From Acephala macrosclerotiorum (lineage: Eukaryota; Ascomycota; Leotiomycetes; Helotiales; Mollisiaceae), in contig MU119232.1 of the NCBI GenBank assembly GCA_014904845.1, positions 308,641-372,640 of the forward strand: a stretch of DNA of 64,000 nt, written 5' to 3'. Made by a program: the position numbers and the translations under genes. Shown piece after piece: positions 22,340 through 32,675 of the stretch (positions are counted from its first letter, which is position 1; each line of letters starts with the position of its first letter). Below the pieces are notes generated by a model. It was not told the origin of the DNA. It saw only the letters and a program-made list of their open reading frames with translations, and did no database searches.

Positions 22340-22926
22340 CCTTACTTAGAGCGAATTGGTGGTAGTTGCGCGCAGAGACGTCGTTGCCTACAGTATAGCC
22401 GAGCACGTAGGAAAGGGCATCAGATTCGGAAATATTCTTTGCGTCTTTGGAGATAATCACACACACTTTGCCTTCGTAGTCGGGTTGGGATTGGGTATCT
22501 GGACGGATTGGGATATCGTCGTAAGGTCCAGCTATGGCGTCTGCGGGTTTGGTGAATACTACCGGGGTTTGAAGGGACAGCGAGCTAAAAAGTTGTAAGC
22601 CACAGTTATCTTGTTCCCTTCCGAAAGTCTTACATTGGCCTCTCTTCCATGGCGCGCATAGTTTAAACCAATGCACATTATGATTGGTGTTGTTTCGAAG
22701 GGACGGAGAAGCTGGACTAGTAAGCGTTTATTTTGAAACCCTGGTAGTGACGAATTTTTTTGATCCTGGATTCCTCGCCCGTTGACGAGAAGCCACTAAA
22801 CGGATCTCCAGAAAGGATTGTCACTAAGGCTCCCTCCAAATTTCCACCAACTGCTGAGGCATGAATCTCTCCGTATAAAACAATACGCTGGTCATCTTCA
22901 GATCGGACGAAGTTCGTGACACCCAT
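22340..22926 (-). pseudogene. Fumarylacetoacetate-hydrolase family protein, broken
   Basis: From ATG 22926 the reading MGVTNFVRSEDDQRIVLYGE leads, over two short introns, to TTPIIMCIGLNYARHGREAN and then to TPVVFTKPADAIAGPYDDIP, EGKVCVIISKDAKNISESDA and TVGNDVSARNY, clearly the N-terminal half of the FAH (fumarylpyruvate/acylpyruvate hydrolase) family, which uses a metal to cleave C-C bonds in ring-cleavage products. Two defects: an apparent one-base insertion near 22570 puts the TPVVF segment out of frame with its upstream exon, and homology stops after ARNY, leaving out the catalytic C-terminal half (the expected FxYxKxxDxFAPxGP region). It adjoins the tailoring cluster and was probably once part of it. 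Confidence 0.75.
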
Positions 22927-24123
22927 CTTGATATGGTGCGGGCGAATAGTCCACTAAAACACATGGGACACGACAGCAGAATTGGAGATAACAACAATTC
23001 CAAAGTGCAAAGGAGGAGAAAAAATCGCATGATGCTAAGCCATTACAAGAGGAGTTGGAGCCAGGCAGAAAAGTCTCGCGGGTAAAGGAGAGAACTTGGG
23101 ACATTAACCAGCCTCTATCAGGTCACCAAGTTAGAGTTTTCCATTGTAGATGCTCTGAAGTACCTGGGAGACGAGAAAGATGAGCGAAACAATGATTAAA
23201 TACTTATTGTAACGATAAATTTATCTTGAAAGCTTGTTCTTAAAGAGTAGGTATACGTGAATGCATCTAAAGTATAACTACGAAAGTGTCCTGGCAGGGC
23301 AACAGCATTGGATCTGGATGAAGCCACCCCGTGCTCGAAATCGTAGTCGCGAAGCTCATCTCTTGTCTTTGTTCAAGAGATGTTGCATGTGAACCAACGA
23401 GAGGTATAAATACCCCACCATAGCTCTCTGCGAAGTTTACCAAACAACTGGATCTATTTCCTGGATGGCTTGCTGGTCTTGGCCAAAGAAGCACATCCTT
23501 CATCTTTCTTGTCGCCATGAATTCTATGGGAGAATATGTTGTATAAGAGGTTGAGGAAAGGTGGTTACCACTGGAAGACAGGGCGAATGTCCTGCAGTGT
23601 TGAGATGAGACTGGTGGGTATTGACACCGAGCTTGAAGATGACATCAATTTTAAAGTATGAATAGACGGAGCGCTTGAACGTAGCGAGAGGACTGCAAAT
23701 GGACGATTAAAGAATAGAAAGGCCCCGAGAGACCGAGAACAAGAGCACTGCTTGAGTGGGATGATCTCCAACTGTATACTGTCTGGAAATTTGGTCTAAG
23801 AATATAAAGCAGGCTTGAGAGTGAACGGGATGTATTTATGTAAGTCTCACACGGCATGGAAGCTTAATTTGCACATGGCGTAAACGCGAGACTAGGCCAC
23901 GCCAGAAAGGACAGGGACTACCCGAGGCTTCCCAGTTCAGATGCTTTATGGTGAAGACGGTGGTTGTTGTAGAGGAGAGACGAGGCTAGAGCACCGAATG
24001 GCGCAAACGTCTTTCCTCAGTGTCCCTAGCAAGCTGGTATATTCACCCCGATGTGTCATTCCCAACGCCTATGCCCTTATGCCATCCCATCCAATCCATC
24101 CATGTGTAGGCACTCATAATTCA
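22927..24123. other. Intergenic, unrecognised short frames
   Basis: A 1.2-kb stretch. On the minus strand 23565-23700 and 23267-23518 carry frames that could be joined over GTAACC..CATAG, but the products match no family I know and contain no domain. I treat them as unproven. No repeats or RNA genes seen. Confidence 0.4.
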
Positions 24124-24965
24124 TCACTCAAAGCCCATATCCTCATCCTCATCATTCAATCCATCAGCCCCACCACCTTCATCCTCCTCCCTCTCCCTTC
24201 TCGCAACCTCCCTAGACGCCCCCAGCTTCCGCAACCCATCCATAACACCCACAATAAACGCCCTCCCCTCACTAACTTCCATAGCTCCCACTCCCTTCAG
24301 ACTACTTACTCCCCCTCCTTCTAATTCCCTAACACTAGCTCTCATCTTCGCCATCCTCACTTCTCTTAAATCTCTCAGTAACGTTCTTACTCTATCAGGT
24401 TCCGGGATATCATCTGGACAGGCTTCTAGTAGGATTTCGCCGAGCTCGAGCCAGTGGTAGGGAAGGTAATCGGGAGGAGAGTCGGCGGTTGAGGAGGGGA
24501 GGAAGGGAGGGGACATATGGTCGGATGGTGAGGGCCGTGAGGTTATTTGGTAGGGGTGTGGTGGTGGGGGAGAAAATGTTTGGGGGGAGGTGTCGGTTTC
24601 GTATTTTTTTATGGCGTCAAGGGAGGATGGGAGGAGCCAGGGTGGAGGGAGGATGTTGGCGCGTCGTTGGCGTTTTAGGAGGAGGGCGAGCCAGAGTGGG
24701 AGGGGTGCTCGGTGGGGTGGTCGCAGAGCTGGTGTTAGGCCCTGCGGTAGAATTAAGTTTCGAAGATATAATGGGGATCGCAAATGGAAGCGCGTGTGGG
24801 AGGAAAGCACCAGAAGAGCGGTGATGGAGGGGTTGGCGGGGCAGAACTCACTCCAAGGAGATTGAGGCTTTCTAGGCGCTGCCGTGGTATTACTGTTACC
24901 ATTTCCATTTCGCAGAGGAATGCGACCTCCATTGGCGTCAGGCCTGGCTGTAGAGGTAACGCCAT
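24124..24965 (-). CDS. PSF2: GINS complex subunit PSF2
   Basis: Two exons (24965-24852, 24741-24124) separated by a 110-bp intron give 243 residues. The start [20 protein letters not shown] and then [16 protein letters not shown] are the conserved N-terminus of fungal PSF2, followed by [20 protein letters not shown] and ILPPPWL, and by [16 protein letters not shown] with [18 protein letters not shown]. The C-terminus is acidic and low-complexity. PSF2 joins PSF1, PSF3 and SLD5 in GINS, the part of the CMG replicative helicase needed to start and run DNA replication, in the nucleus. It is an essential gene and a useful anchor of conserved synteny. The same frame runs open upstream through the intron, so a naive long ORF mis-starts it. 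Confidence 0.93.
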
Positions 24966-26188
24966 GGCGGATTGCAGTTCTTGTGTTTCCAAGTGGATGT
25001 GAACGCGGATGTTCAGAATTGGAGGACGCGCTCTGGTGGCCTTTCATCTGAGGCATGAAGAAATGTCTCAGCTTCAATCTCTTCAGCCGTTCATCGATGT
25101 TGGACAACCGTCAAGTATAGAACCATCTGATACCTCGACCGTCCTACACCACGCATATCGCCGTGGCTTAGATATGGGTACAACGCTCGGTGTATTCCTC
25201 TTCATGCGATTGTCCCCGTTGACGCAACATCGGAGTATTTCCAACTCGAGGATGGGGAGGAATCGAAGCCCTCGAGAAGCACGACCATACGGGAGAATGC
25301 AGGCTGAGGAGCCCCTTATGGAGTGTTGGAACAGGTATCTCCATAGATGATCCAATGAGCTATCGACTCTTGTACTTGGAAGAAAGGTAAAAGGTGGAAG
25401 ATGCATTGATCTGGCGGTGAGTAGTTCGTCAGCAAGGCTACGAGCAAAATCTGCGAAGAGCTTCTGAAAACGAGGCTGCTTACTGTACTTTGCATTACCT
25501 CTTTTCTTTAATGCCAATTATTCTTCTTGCTTGTTCCTAAAAAGGTTTGCCAACAGCCAGCCAAGGTGTCACTGTCGGGTACCTACTGCATCTAGAGTGA
25601 TCGGGTTCCACCATCTGGATCATCTGGCATAGCCGTTCATGATCCGAGACTTCGAAGGTGTATTCGTGGCCTTCTATAGTACCTTGCAGATTGTCTTGAC
25701 CTGTCGGAAGGGAGACCAGCAGGTGGAAGACGTTGAGGACCAGGGATGTCACGTGTATGTCACGACATGAGCGTTGTGCTGCTGCAGACGGATAGTTAAT
25801 ATGGCAGATATGAAGGGAGATGCGTTATTGTGTTACCTGGCTGCATGAATGGAGCTCCTTGGCTTTGAAGAGCAAACTAGTCTGATCATATAAGAAAGCA
25901 GTGCAGTTATGTTGAATGATGTTTGGGTAGCTCATTGTTTGCTGTTGTCGTTCCTTCCTCTCTGTGTTTGCTTCCAAGCGAACATTTCACACTAGTGAGT
26001 GAGGCCTCGAGGCATTGAGGCACCGACTTGCTCCTAATTTTTGTTGTGAATTCGTACAAACACAATCCTCTCGTCCTCACCACCCTCCTCTTCTTTCGTC
26101 ACGCATCACAAAGTGTTGATTCACTTACGGCGCACAGCTGTGCACAGGTATAAATTGGCCCACGTTTCTTCCATTGCCAACCTTCACC
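24966..26188. other. Intergenic between PSF2 and permease
   Basis: A 1.2-kb divergent region. Minus-strand frames at 25083-25517 and 25537-25752 are open but show no recognisable domain; the first one overlaps the PSF2 promoter. I do not call genes here. Confidence 0.4.
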
Positions 26189-28034
26189 ATGCGCAACTGG
26201 GAAGAAGACGAGATCTCACCAACCTTGTCGAACGCCTCCAGTAAGAGCAAGTCAGATACGAAGCCAGAGAACATCCTCGAGCCCAAGCGAGGGCTATCGC
26301 AACCACCTGTTCGAGGTTTGACACGTTCTCCCAGAATGGCGGACATTCATGCCCACGCTGTTGAACTCGAAGAAAGCAAAGAAGTTGCTGCGTCTACAGA
26401 TGATAGCATCCCTGCCTTTGTTACGATATGGGATGAAGCTCGATTAAAGCAGCTTCGAGTCAAGCTCGATCTCCGTCTGCTTCCATTCTGCTGGTTGATC
26501 TACATGTAAGTCCTCACTCTGCCCCGGATGATCATGGCGCTGATAAATATTCACAGGTTCTGTTTCCTGGATCGGACTAATATCGGTAATGCTCGTTTGT
26601 TCGAGTTAGAGAAGGATTTGGGAATGAAAGGTCTCGATTACAATGTCGCCTCTTCCATTCTCTTCCCTCCCTATGCCCTCGCCGAAATTCCTGCAAATAT
26701 CATCTTGAAGAGAATGCATCCTGGTCTCTGGTTCACAATCATCATGACTACTTGGTCGACTCTGACGATCATCACTGGTTTCGTTAAGAACTATCCTGGA
26801 CTGTTGACTTGCCGTGTGTTCCTGGGGCTCGCTGAAGGTGGTTTGTTTCCTGGAGTCTGCTTCTACATTACATCATGGTATCCACGCAACGAGACGGGTC
26901 TTCGTATGGCCCTGTTCTTCTCCGCTTCTCCAATTGCTGGCGCCGTTGGTGGTTTCTTGGCGCGAGGCATCGGCATGATGAATGGCGTCGGTAATAGACC
27001 TGCTTGGTCCTGGGTGTTCATTCTTGAGGGTCTTGGTACTTTGGTAGTTTCCTTGGGTTGCTGGTTCTTCATCAGTGACTACCCTGACAAGTAGGCACCG
27101 TCTATCTTTGAATGATCTTGACTGACCTCTTTAGGGCTAAATTTTTGACGGAGGAAGAGAGAACTGAGGTTATGCGCAGACTCGCCGCCGAGAACGACCT
27201 CTCGAATAAATTCAGATGGAAATACGTCACGGACGCCCTCAAGGACTTCAAGATCTGGGCAAACAGCGTACTATCGATGTGCTTGTTTACTGCGCTATAC
27301 TCTATCTCCCTATTTCTGCCTACAATTCTCAACGAGCTTGGATACTCCACCAACAAGACCCAGTTGATGACCGTTCCTGTTTATCTGGTCGCAGCCACTT
27401 GCACCGTTGTACTGAACTTCTTAGCGGATAGAGCTAATCAGAGAGGCGTCTTCTTGTTGGGCTCTGAGCTGGTGGCCATCATTGGTTTCCTCATGTTGAT
27501 CATTAGCGAGAACGCAGCTGTCAAGTACGCTGCAACATTCTTTGCTGCAGCTGGTATGCACATTGTCCACGTTCTTAACTTGATATCGTACGCTAACTCT
27601 GCCTGTAGGAATCTATTCCCTCGTCCCATTGCTTGGCGCCTGGAACTCGAACAATATTGGTGGTAGTACAAAGCGTGCGGTCGGTATTGCGATGCAGGTT
27701 GGGTGTGGCAATCTTGGTGGAACTATCGCTAGCTTTATATATCTGCCCAATGATGCGCCTCGGTGGGTTCCAGCTCATATATATTACCCCATTCGGGGTC
27801 CCTCTCTCGTATGCGCACTGACAAGCTATCGCTAGATTTTACACCGGACATTCTATCTTGCTTTCTCTCACCTTGGCTTCGTTCGTCATCACCCTGGCTA
27901 TGACAATCTACTTGCGTCGCGAGAATACACGACGAGCCAGACTTCTCGAGCTTGGATCCATTACGCCAGAGATGTTGAGGAACCAAGAAGAGGAACTAGG
28001 CGACAAAGCTGTTACATTCAAGTATACGATCTAA
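26189..28034 (+). CDS. MFS permease, DAL5/anion-cation symporter type
   Basis: Five exons (26189-26505, 26557-27090, 27135-27553, 27609-27762, 27836-28034; introns 44-73 bp) give 540 residues. A long polar N-terminus precedes LRVKLDLRLLPFCWLIYMFC and FLDRTNIGNARLFELEKDLG, the characteristic TM1 region of the allantoate/nicotinate permease group (Dal5, Tna1, Liz1). Further signatures are the segment starting LEGLGTLVVSLGCWFFISDYP and the C-terminal LRRENTRRARL. Twelve transmembrane helices are expected for the family. These carriers import small organic anions or vitamins by H+ symport; the substrate cannot be named. The ATG at 26189 follows CCTTCACC. Not obviously linked to either metabolite cluster. 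Confidence 0.9.
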
Positions 28035-28677
28035 TTCGTATATTACTCTGAACGGCGAACTCGTGGGTGTATGTTAGGTGGTAGCATATGAGTTAGGCGG
28101 GAGTTCAAATCGCGTATGACTGTGTGATGGTAGTACAAAAAGCGTTGGCCCAGATGTGGCGGAAGAATATGCTTTGCTTGTATGATAAAGTGGTCATCGA
28201 GACTTAGATCTACAGATCAACGAATCGATGACTCTCCATATCATTCTCTCCCATTGGACCCGTGCCTGCCTCGGAGTGAAGGTCCCGTCCTGACTCCTTG
28301 TAGTGACTGGTCTGAGACTGCACTGACTTCATTTGCAACTGCACGTTCCTTTCACTTGATTTCCGTACTCGAGTCTATCCGGTTCGGAGGTATGCGCCAA
28401 TTGAGAGCGAGCGAGGTCGATGTCAGATAAGTCAATTCATAAAGTATCAGCGGCAAGGGTGATATTTGCACCTTCTTGTTTCACTTGACGGGAGAAATGC
28501 ATGCTGAAGCTCACTTGATCATCTTTTGCCAGTGAGAAGACAAACAATACAACACCTCTATTCATCTAGTATTCTAGTCTAGTATCTAAAGATGCTGATC
28601 TATCATCTATCATCACTCATCAAGTCGTTACAGCAACACAGCTGCCTTTCTTCCATTTAGCTTAGAGGCGAAATGCT
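28035..28677. other. Convergent intergenic spacer
   Basis: About 640 bp between the convergent ends of the permease and LtrA-type genes. One 82-codon frame on the plus strand lacks any feature. I see only 3' untranslated and spacer sequence. Confidence 0.45.
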
Positions 28678-31193
28678 TCAGTGAAGCCAAGACACGTATC
28701 CGAGTGCAACCACAAGCACAAATGCAAGTCCAACACTCGGCAGTATCCAAACAGATTGCGCGAACTCGATTCCATCTCGTGTGTTGACTATACTTGCTAC
28801 TGCTAGTTGTCCCAGGGCAATTATAAAGGTTAGGATTGTTGTCGGTGTGAGGTATCTGCGAGGGAAGGTGTCAGCATTTCTCCTTTAGCAGTCTTGGGCG
28901 GGTAGTGGGAAGGAAGGTAATGGGAAAGAAGGTTGCTACGGAGAAGAGGAACAGTGCGGAAAGTGTGTACGGGAGGGGAGAATGAAGGAATAAAATGACG
29001 TACCTCTTCATTGCAGTCCTCAAGGCACCTTTCTCTGTTGCACCAGGCTGGGATGCAGGACAAGGACGAGAGATAGATTGCAGCGCATTAAGCAGAAGTA
29101 ACGTCAAGCCAGAAGAGACGAAGAAATAAATAAACACCAGCCGAAACGCGTCTTGGTTTCGCGAAAAGACTGCGTTGGGATCTTCCATCTCCCCACTTGT
29201 CATTGTTGCCATTTCCATAAGTCCTGCTCCCATGCCTTTGGGGGAGGGAGGATCGATTCCGAAATTGTCGAAGAGGGAATCTGATCCATGGTTAGCACAG
29301 TGTAATGAAGACAGAAGAAAAGGAGGAGAACGAGAGGAGAGCTTACCACTTATCACAGCGAACAAGGTGCCAATGGCGTTGAGCTGGGAAGTTGTGTTGA
29401 ATGTCGCGTTCCCGATCATGTTGAGTGCCGATTGAGCTTGATCTAGTGTATGCGGCTCGTTTGGTGGAAAGGCGTTGAATACTTGGTTTGTTGTATTTCC
29501 GAACAGGCTGGAGAGGAGAGGGGAGGAGGTTGAGTCGGAGGGGAAGGTGGATTCTGAGGCTAGGAAGAGTTTGTTTACGCCGCTATATGCAGTCCTATAT
29601 TAGAACCCATCTTACAGAAATGATTCAGTGTAAAGTGGAGAGAGGGAAGGGGTTAGATGAGAGAGGAAGGATGGAAAAGAAGGACGAAAGAGAAGAGTCA
29701 AGAGTACATACGCAACAACCTCAACAACTTTTCTCCAAAGAATAAACTGCGCAGCTCCCTCCATCAAAAGCACGAGGGCGAGATGAAATGGGAAATGCAG
29801 GAAGGCCCAGAGTCCTTCGCGGAAGGAGCCAAAGTGGGAACTGTTGAGCCAGTCGAAGTAGACCATGTAGATGAAGTATATGATTGTGACCGCGCTGACG
29901 ATGGTGAGGAGGAGTGTTGAAGTGAGTGAATCTTCTTGTTCAGTGATCTGGAGGAGTTAGTGGGAGGATCGAAAGTCTGGGAGGGGGGGGGGGGGGGGGT
30001 GACGCACAGTCGCGATACTCTTAGATAGGGCGATTATTCCTTCACCCACTTCTTGGCGTCAGCTTTCATCCAATGAGGTGGGATGAATTCAATTTACAGA
30101 TGATGAGAGTGAGCAAACTCATACGCTTGATCAGATGCGTGCCAGCGAAGGTGAGAACCTCCCATCTCGACGACACGGCAATGTTGACGATCGTTTCTAA
30201 GACGGCGGTGATATACCAAACCACGAAGACGTTGCTGTGAGGAGTGTTTGGCTTGAATCCACTGTTTCCAATCAGCATTACCCTTCAGGGACCTTCATCT
30301 ACACTTACAAGAATGTCCCAAAATACACAAAAGCGGCCACGAAGTTCACCCCAACCAGCAACGCCAACGGCGCCTTAGTATCCTTATAATACCAAACCTC
30401 CCTCAACACAACCGCATACTGAAACCCCAACACAATCCTCGAAATCATCAAAATGATAGCAAGGGACTGAAAAACATCCTGCTCTTGCTTCTGCGGATTA
30501 AAATCCGGACCCACAATCGCCAATCCAACCATAACCCCAAACTGCAACGCTTTCCCCACCCTCTCCAGTATACTATCCTGCACAAACCTAACATCAAACA
30601 GCGCAACTTGCGCCCATAAAAACCACAAGATACAGAAGAATCCAGCGTAAGCTTTCAAAGCGGAGATATCGTTAATGTCATGGACGTCGGTGAAGGTAGT
30701 TAGGTTTGCGACGAAAAAGAGGTCGTAGAAGAGTTCGATGTTGGTGGCTTCTTCGTAGCGTTTGAATTCGGGGGATTCGCGCATCAGGGCATCGGCGTCC
30801 TCTTGGCGGTCTCGTTCGTCGTAAATGTTGGGGAGGGAGACCTGGCGTTCTTTGGTGATGTTATGGTTTGCGAGGTCGGTGGGGCCGGAGATTGTGAATG
30901 TTGGTGCCCTGGGAGAGGGGGTTGGTGAGATGCGGCGGGAGTGGGCGAGGGGTGATTCGAAGAGTTTTAGTTTTGGTTGGGGGTCGAGGGATGTTGTTGA
31001 TGACAACGAGGAGGTGGATTTGTGTTTTGATTTCTCGAGGAGACTGTTGAAGCTTGTGGTTGAGGAGGATGCTGAACGCCTGGGAAGGTTAGTGATGTGA
31101 TGATCGAAGAGGGTGGGCGTCTTACATCTTGCTGAGAACCAACCCGCTCTGGGGCCTTTCTTCCGAGTTATTTTTCACTCCTTCTGACGACAT
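28678..31193 (-). CDS. Low-temperature-requirement A (LtrA) family membrane protein
   Basis: Eight exons (31193-31126, 31079-30309, 30261-30098, 30048-30008, 29947-29712, 29594-29347, 29280-29004, 28855-28678) give 660 residues; all phases agree. A Ser-rich cytosolic N-terminus is followed by the hallmark NIELFYDLFFVANLTTFTDV, then HLIKRMSLLTLII + LGEGIIALSKSIATV, FIYMVYFDWLN, FPFHLALVLLMEG, DSLFDNFGI and a C-terminal YLTPTTILTFIIALGQLAVA. This is the fungal LtrA-family arrangement with about ten membrane spans. The biochemical role is not established; the name comes from a Listeria gene. The fourth intron (29948-30007) contains a run of 17 G. The last intron is 148 bp, long for this region. 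Confidence 0.88.
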
Positions 31194-32675
31194 CCTGAGG
31201 ATTTTGAAGATGATATGAGGCAATCCAATGTTGAGAACAGTGATCTTGGCTGACAGGTCTGAACAAATACCAAGACTATCGCCAAGAAGAACCACAGAGC
31301 TTATACGACATAAACTTGTTGATCCACTGTACATGAACGACATCCGAGGTCTCGAACAGGAAAGCACGAGTTCGGAATGGGTGAACGTGTGTTTGAAAAG
31401 ACCCACATATTGCACAGATCACTGGATCAAGAGGATGAGCAATCTTTTGTCTTTGCGAGGCTTCCGATGCAATGGTTTAGTGAGCCTCCGAGAAACAAAA
31501 CATCGTTCTAGCCAATGTGAGCGCTGATATGCTTATCAGCTTTTGTCCGGAAGGAGGAAAGCGGTCGTGCCGAGGAGAGGTTCATGCACGGAGGTTCAAT
31601 GCGGCTGTGAATAAGCTTCTAGGCTACTGTGTGTTGTTTCGCTGATCGAAGATCGGATGAGGTTGAGAAGTGAGGGACACGTGTTCTCGACGGCTCGCTT
31701 CAACGACGAGGATGTCCAACTTTGAAACCCGCTTAGGATTTTTGACGACTGATGTCTCAATTTCCTCACCAGAATTGTGTGCCCCTGGCTAAGATCTAGC
31801 TTACAGTGCGGCCTCAAGTAACCATTTTTCGGTCCCGCTAGTGGATGAGGCGTGGGGTGTCAGATTGAGCACGAGCTTGCGGGGCGGGAGCGGGAGTCTC
31901 CGCTAGATGATCCAGCTCCACCTGACGACCGCCCCGTGCTCCTCAAGATCAGTGATGTACGAAGACGTACGAAGACACGCAGAGCTAAATTAATTTTTCA
32001 AGTGAACTGTTCAAATCATTATTCTAACAGACTTGGGAGCAGCTTGCGGAAAAGTTAACCTTCATGTGTAGCTCCTCTGACTTTTCCACTGAAAAGTAAC
32101 GATGTTTTCCGTTGTTACCTTCAGACGGTTCTCAAATCGCAAAAGGAAATCCAAACTTTGCGAGAACCGATTCCTGACAGTTCCGAACAAGAAAGTGGGG
32201 GCATAATCCATCGAAACGGCTATTGAAACAAAGTAACGTGACTCGAACCAGTGTGGGGGTAGGTACACTTGGGCCTGGATTCTGGAGCAAGCCACGTCAG
32301 GATGTCTGAGCGGCGGCGAAGAATCCTCTTCACATGCAAGAAAGAAGATCTAAGAAGCGGTAGCGTTTGAAAGAAAAGGCTGAAAGGTTGAGCATTCAAT
32401 AGAGAGGACGGCGATTGTAGGAAGAGGGGCGGTATTCGATCGAAGCAGGAGCAAGAGATACACACGACAATAGAAATAGCATTGGCAAAACGTCGTTGCT
32501 CTAGAAAGGATTTCTGGGCCATGATGGTTGGATATCTTGTTCTTTTTGCTCGGGAGATTGTCCCAAGCGCTTGAATAATTCGGGGGCCGCGCTCTTGTGA
32601 AATTGACTAATTCACACGCTTAGAAATCCAGAAGATACCGCACGCAGGAAGGCGGAGGTGCTTGTGTGAGACACA
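31194..32675. other. Intergenic, mostly unassigned
   Basis: About 1.5 kb upstream of the LtrA-type gene. Frames are short on both strands (for example 32220-32522 minus) without recognisable domains. The first part presumably holds the LtrA-type promoter, and the rest grades into the decayed coding region. Confidence 0.4.

Noticed and set aside
23267..23857. Possible two-exon minus-strand gene
   Set aside because: Splice-like ends exist, but the product resembles nothing known and both pieces are short; insufficient support.
24124..25107. A 327-residue single-exon version of PSF2
   Set aside because: The frame is open through the intron, but the conserved N-terminus ([11 protein letters not shown]) is in another frame and is recovered only by splicing 24742-24851.
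25083..25752. Minus-strand frames between PSF2 and the permease
   Set aside because: Open by chance length only; no domain, and they would occupy the PSF2 promoter.
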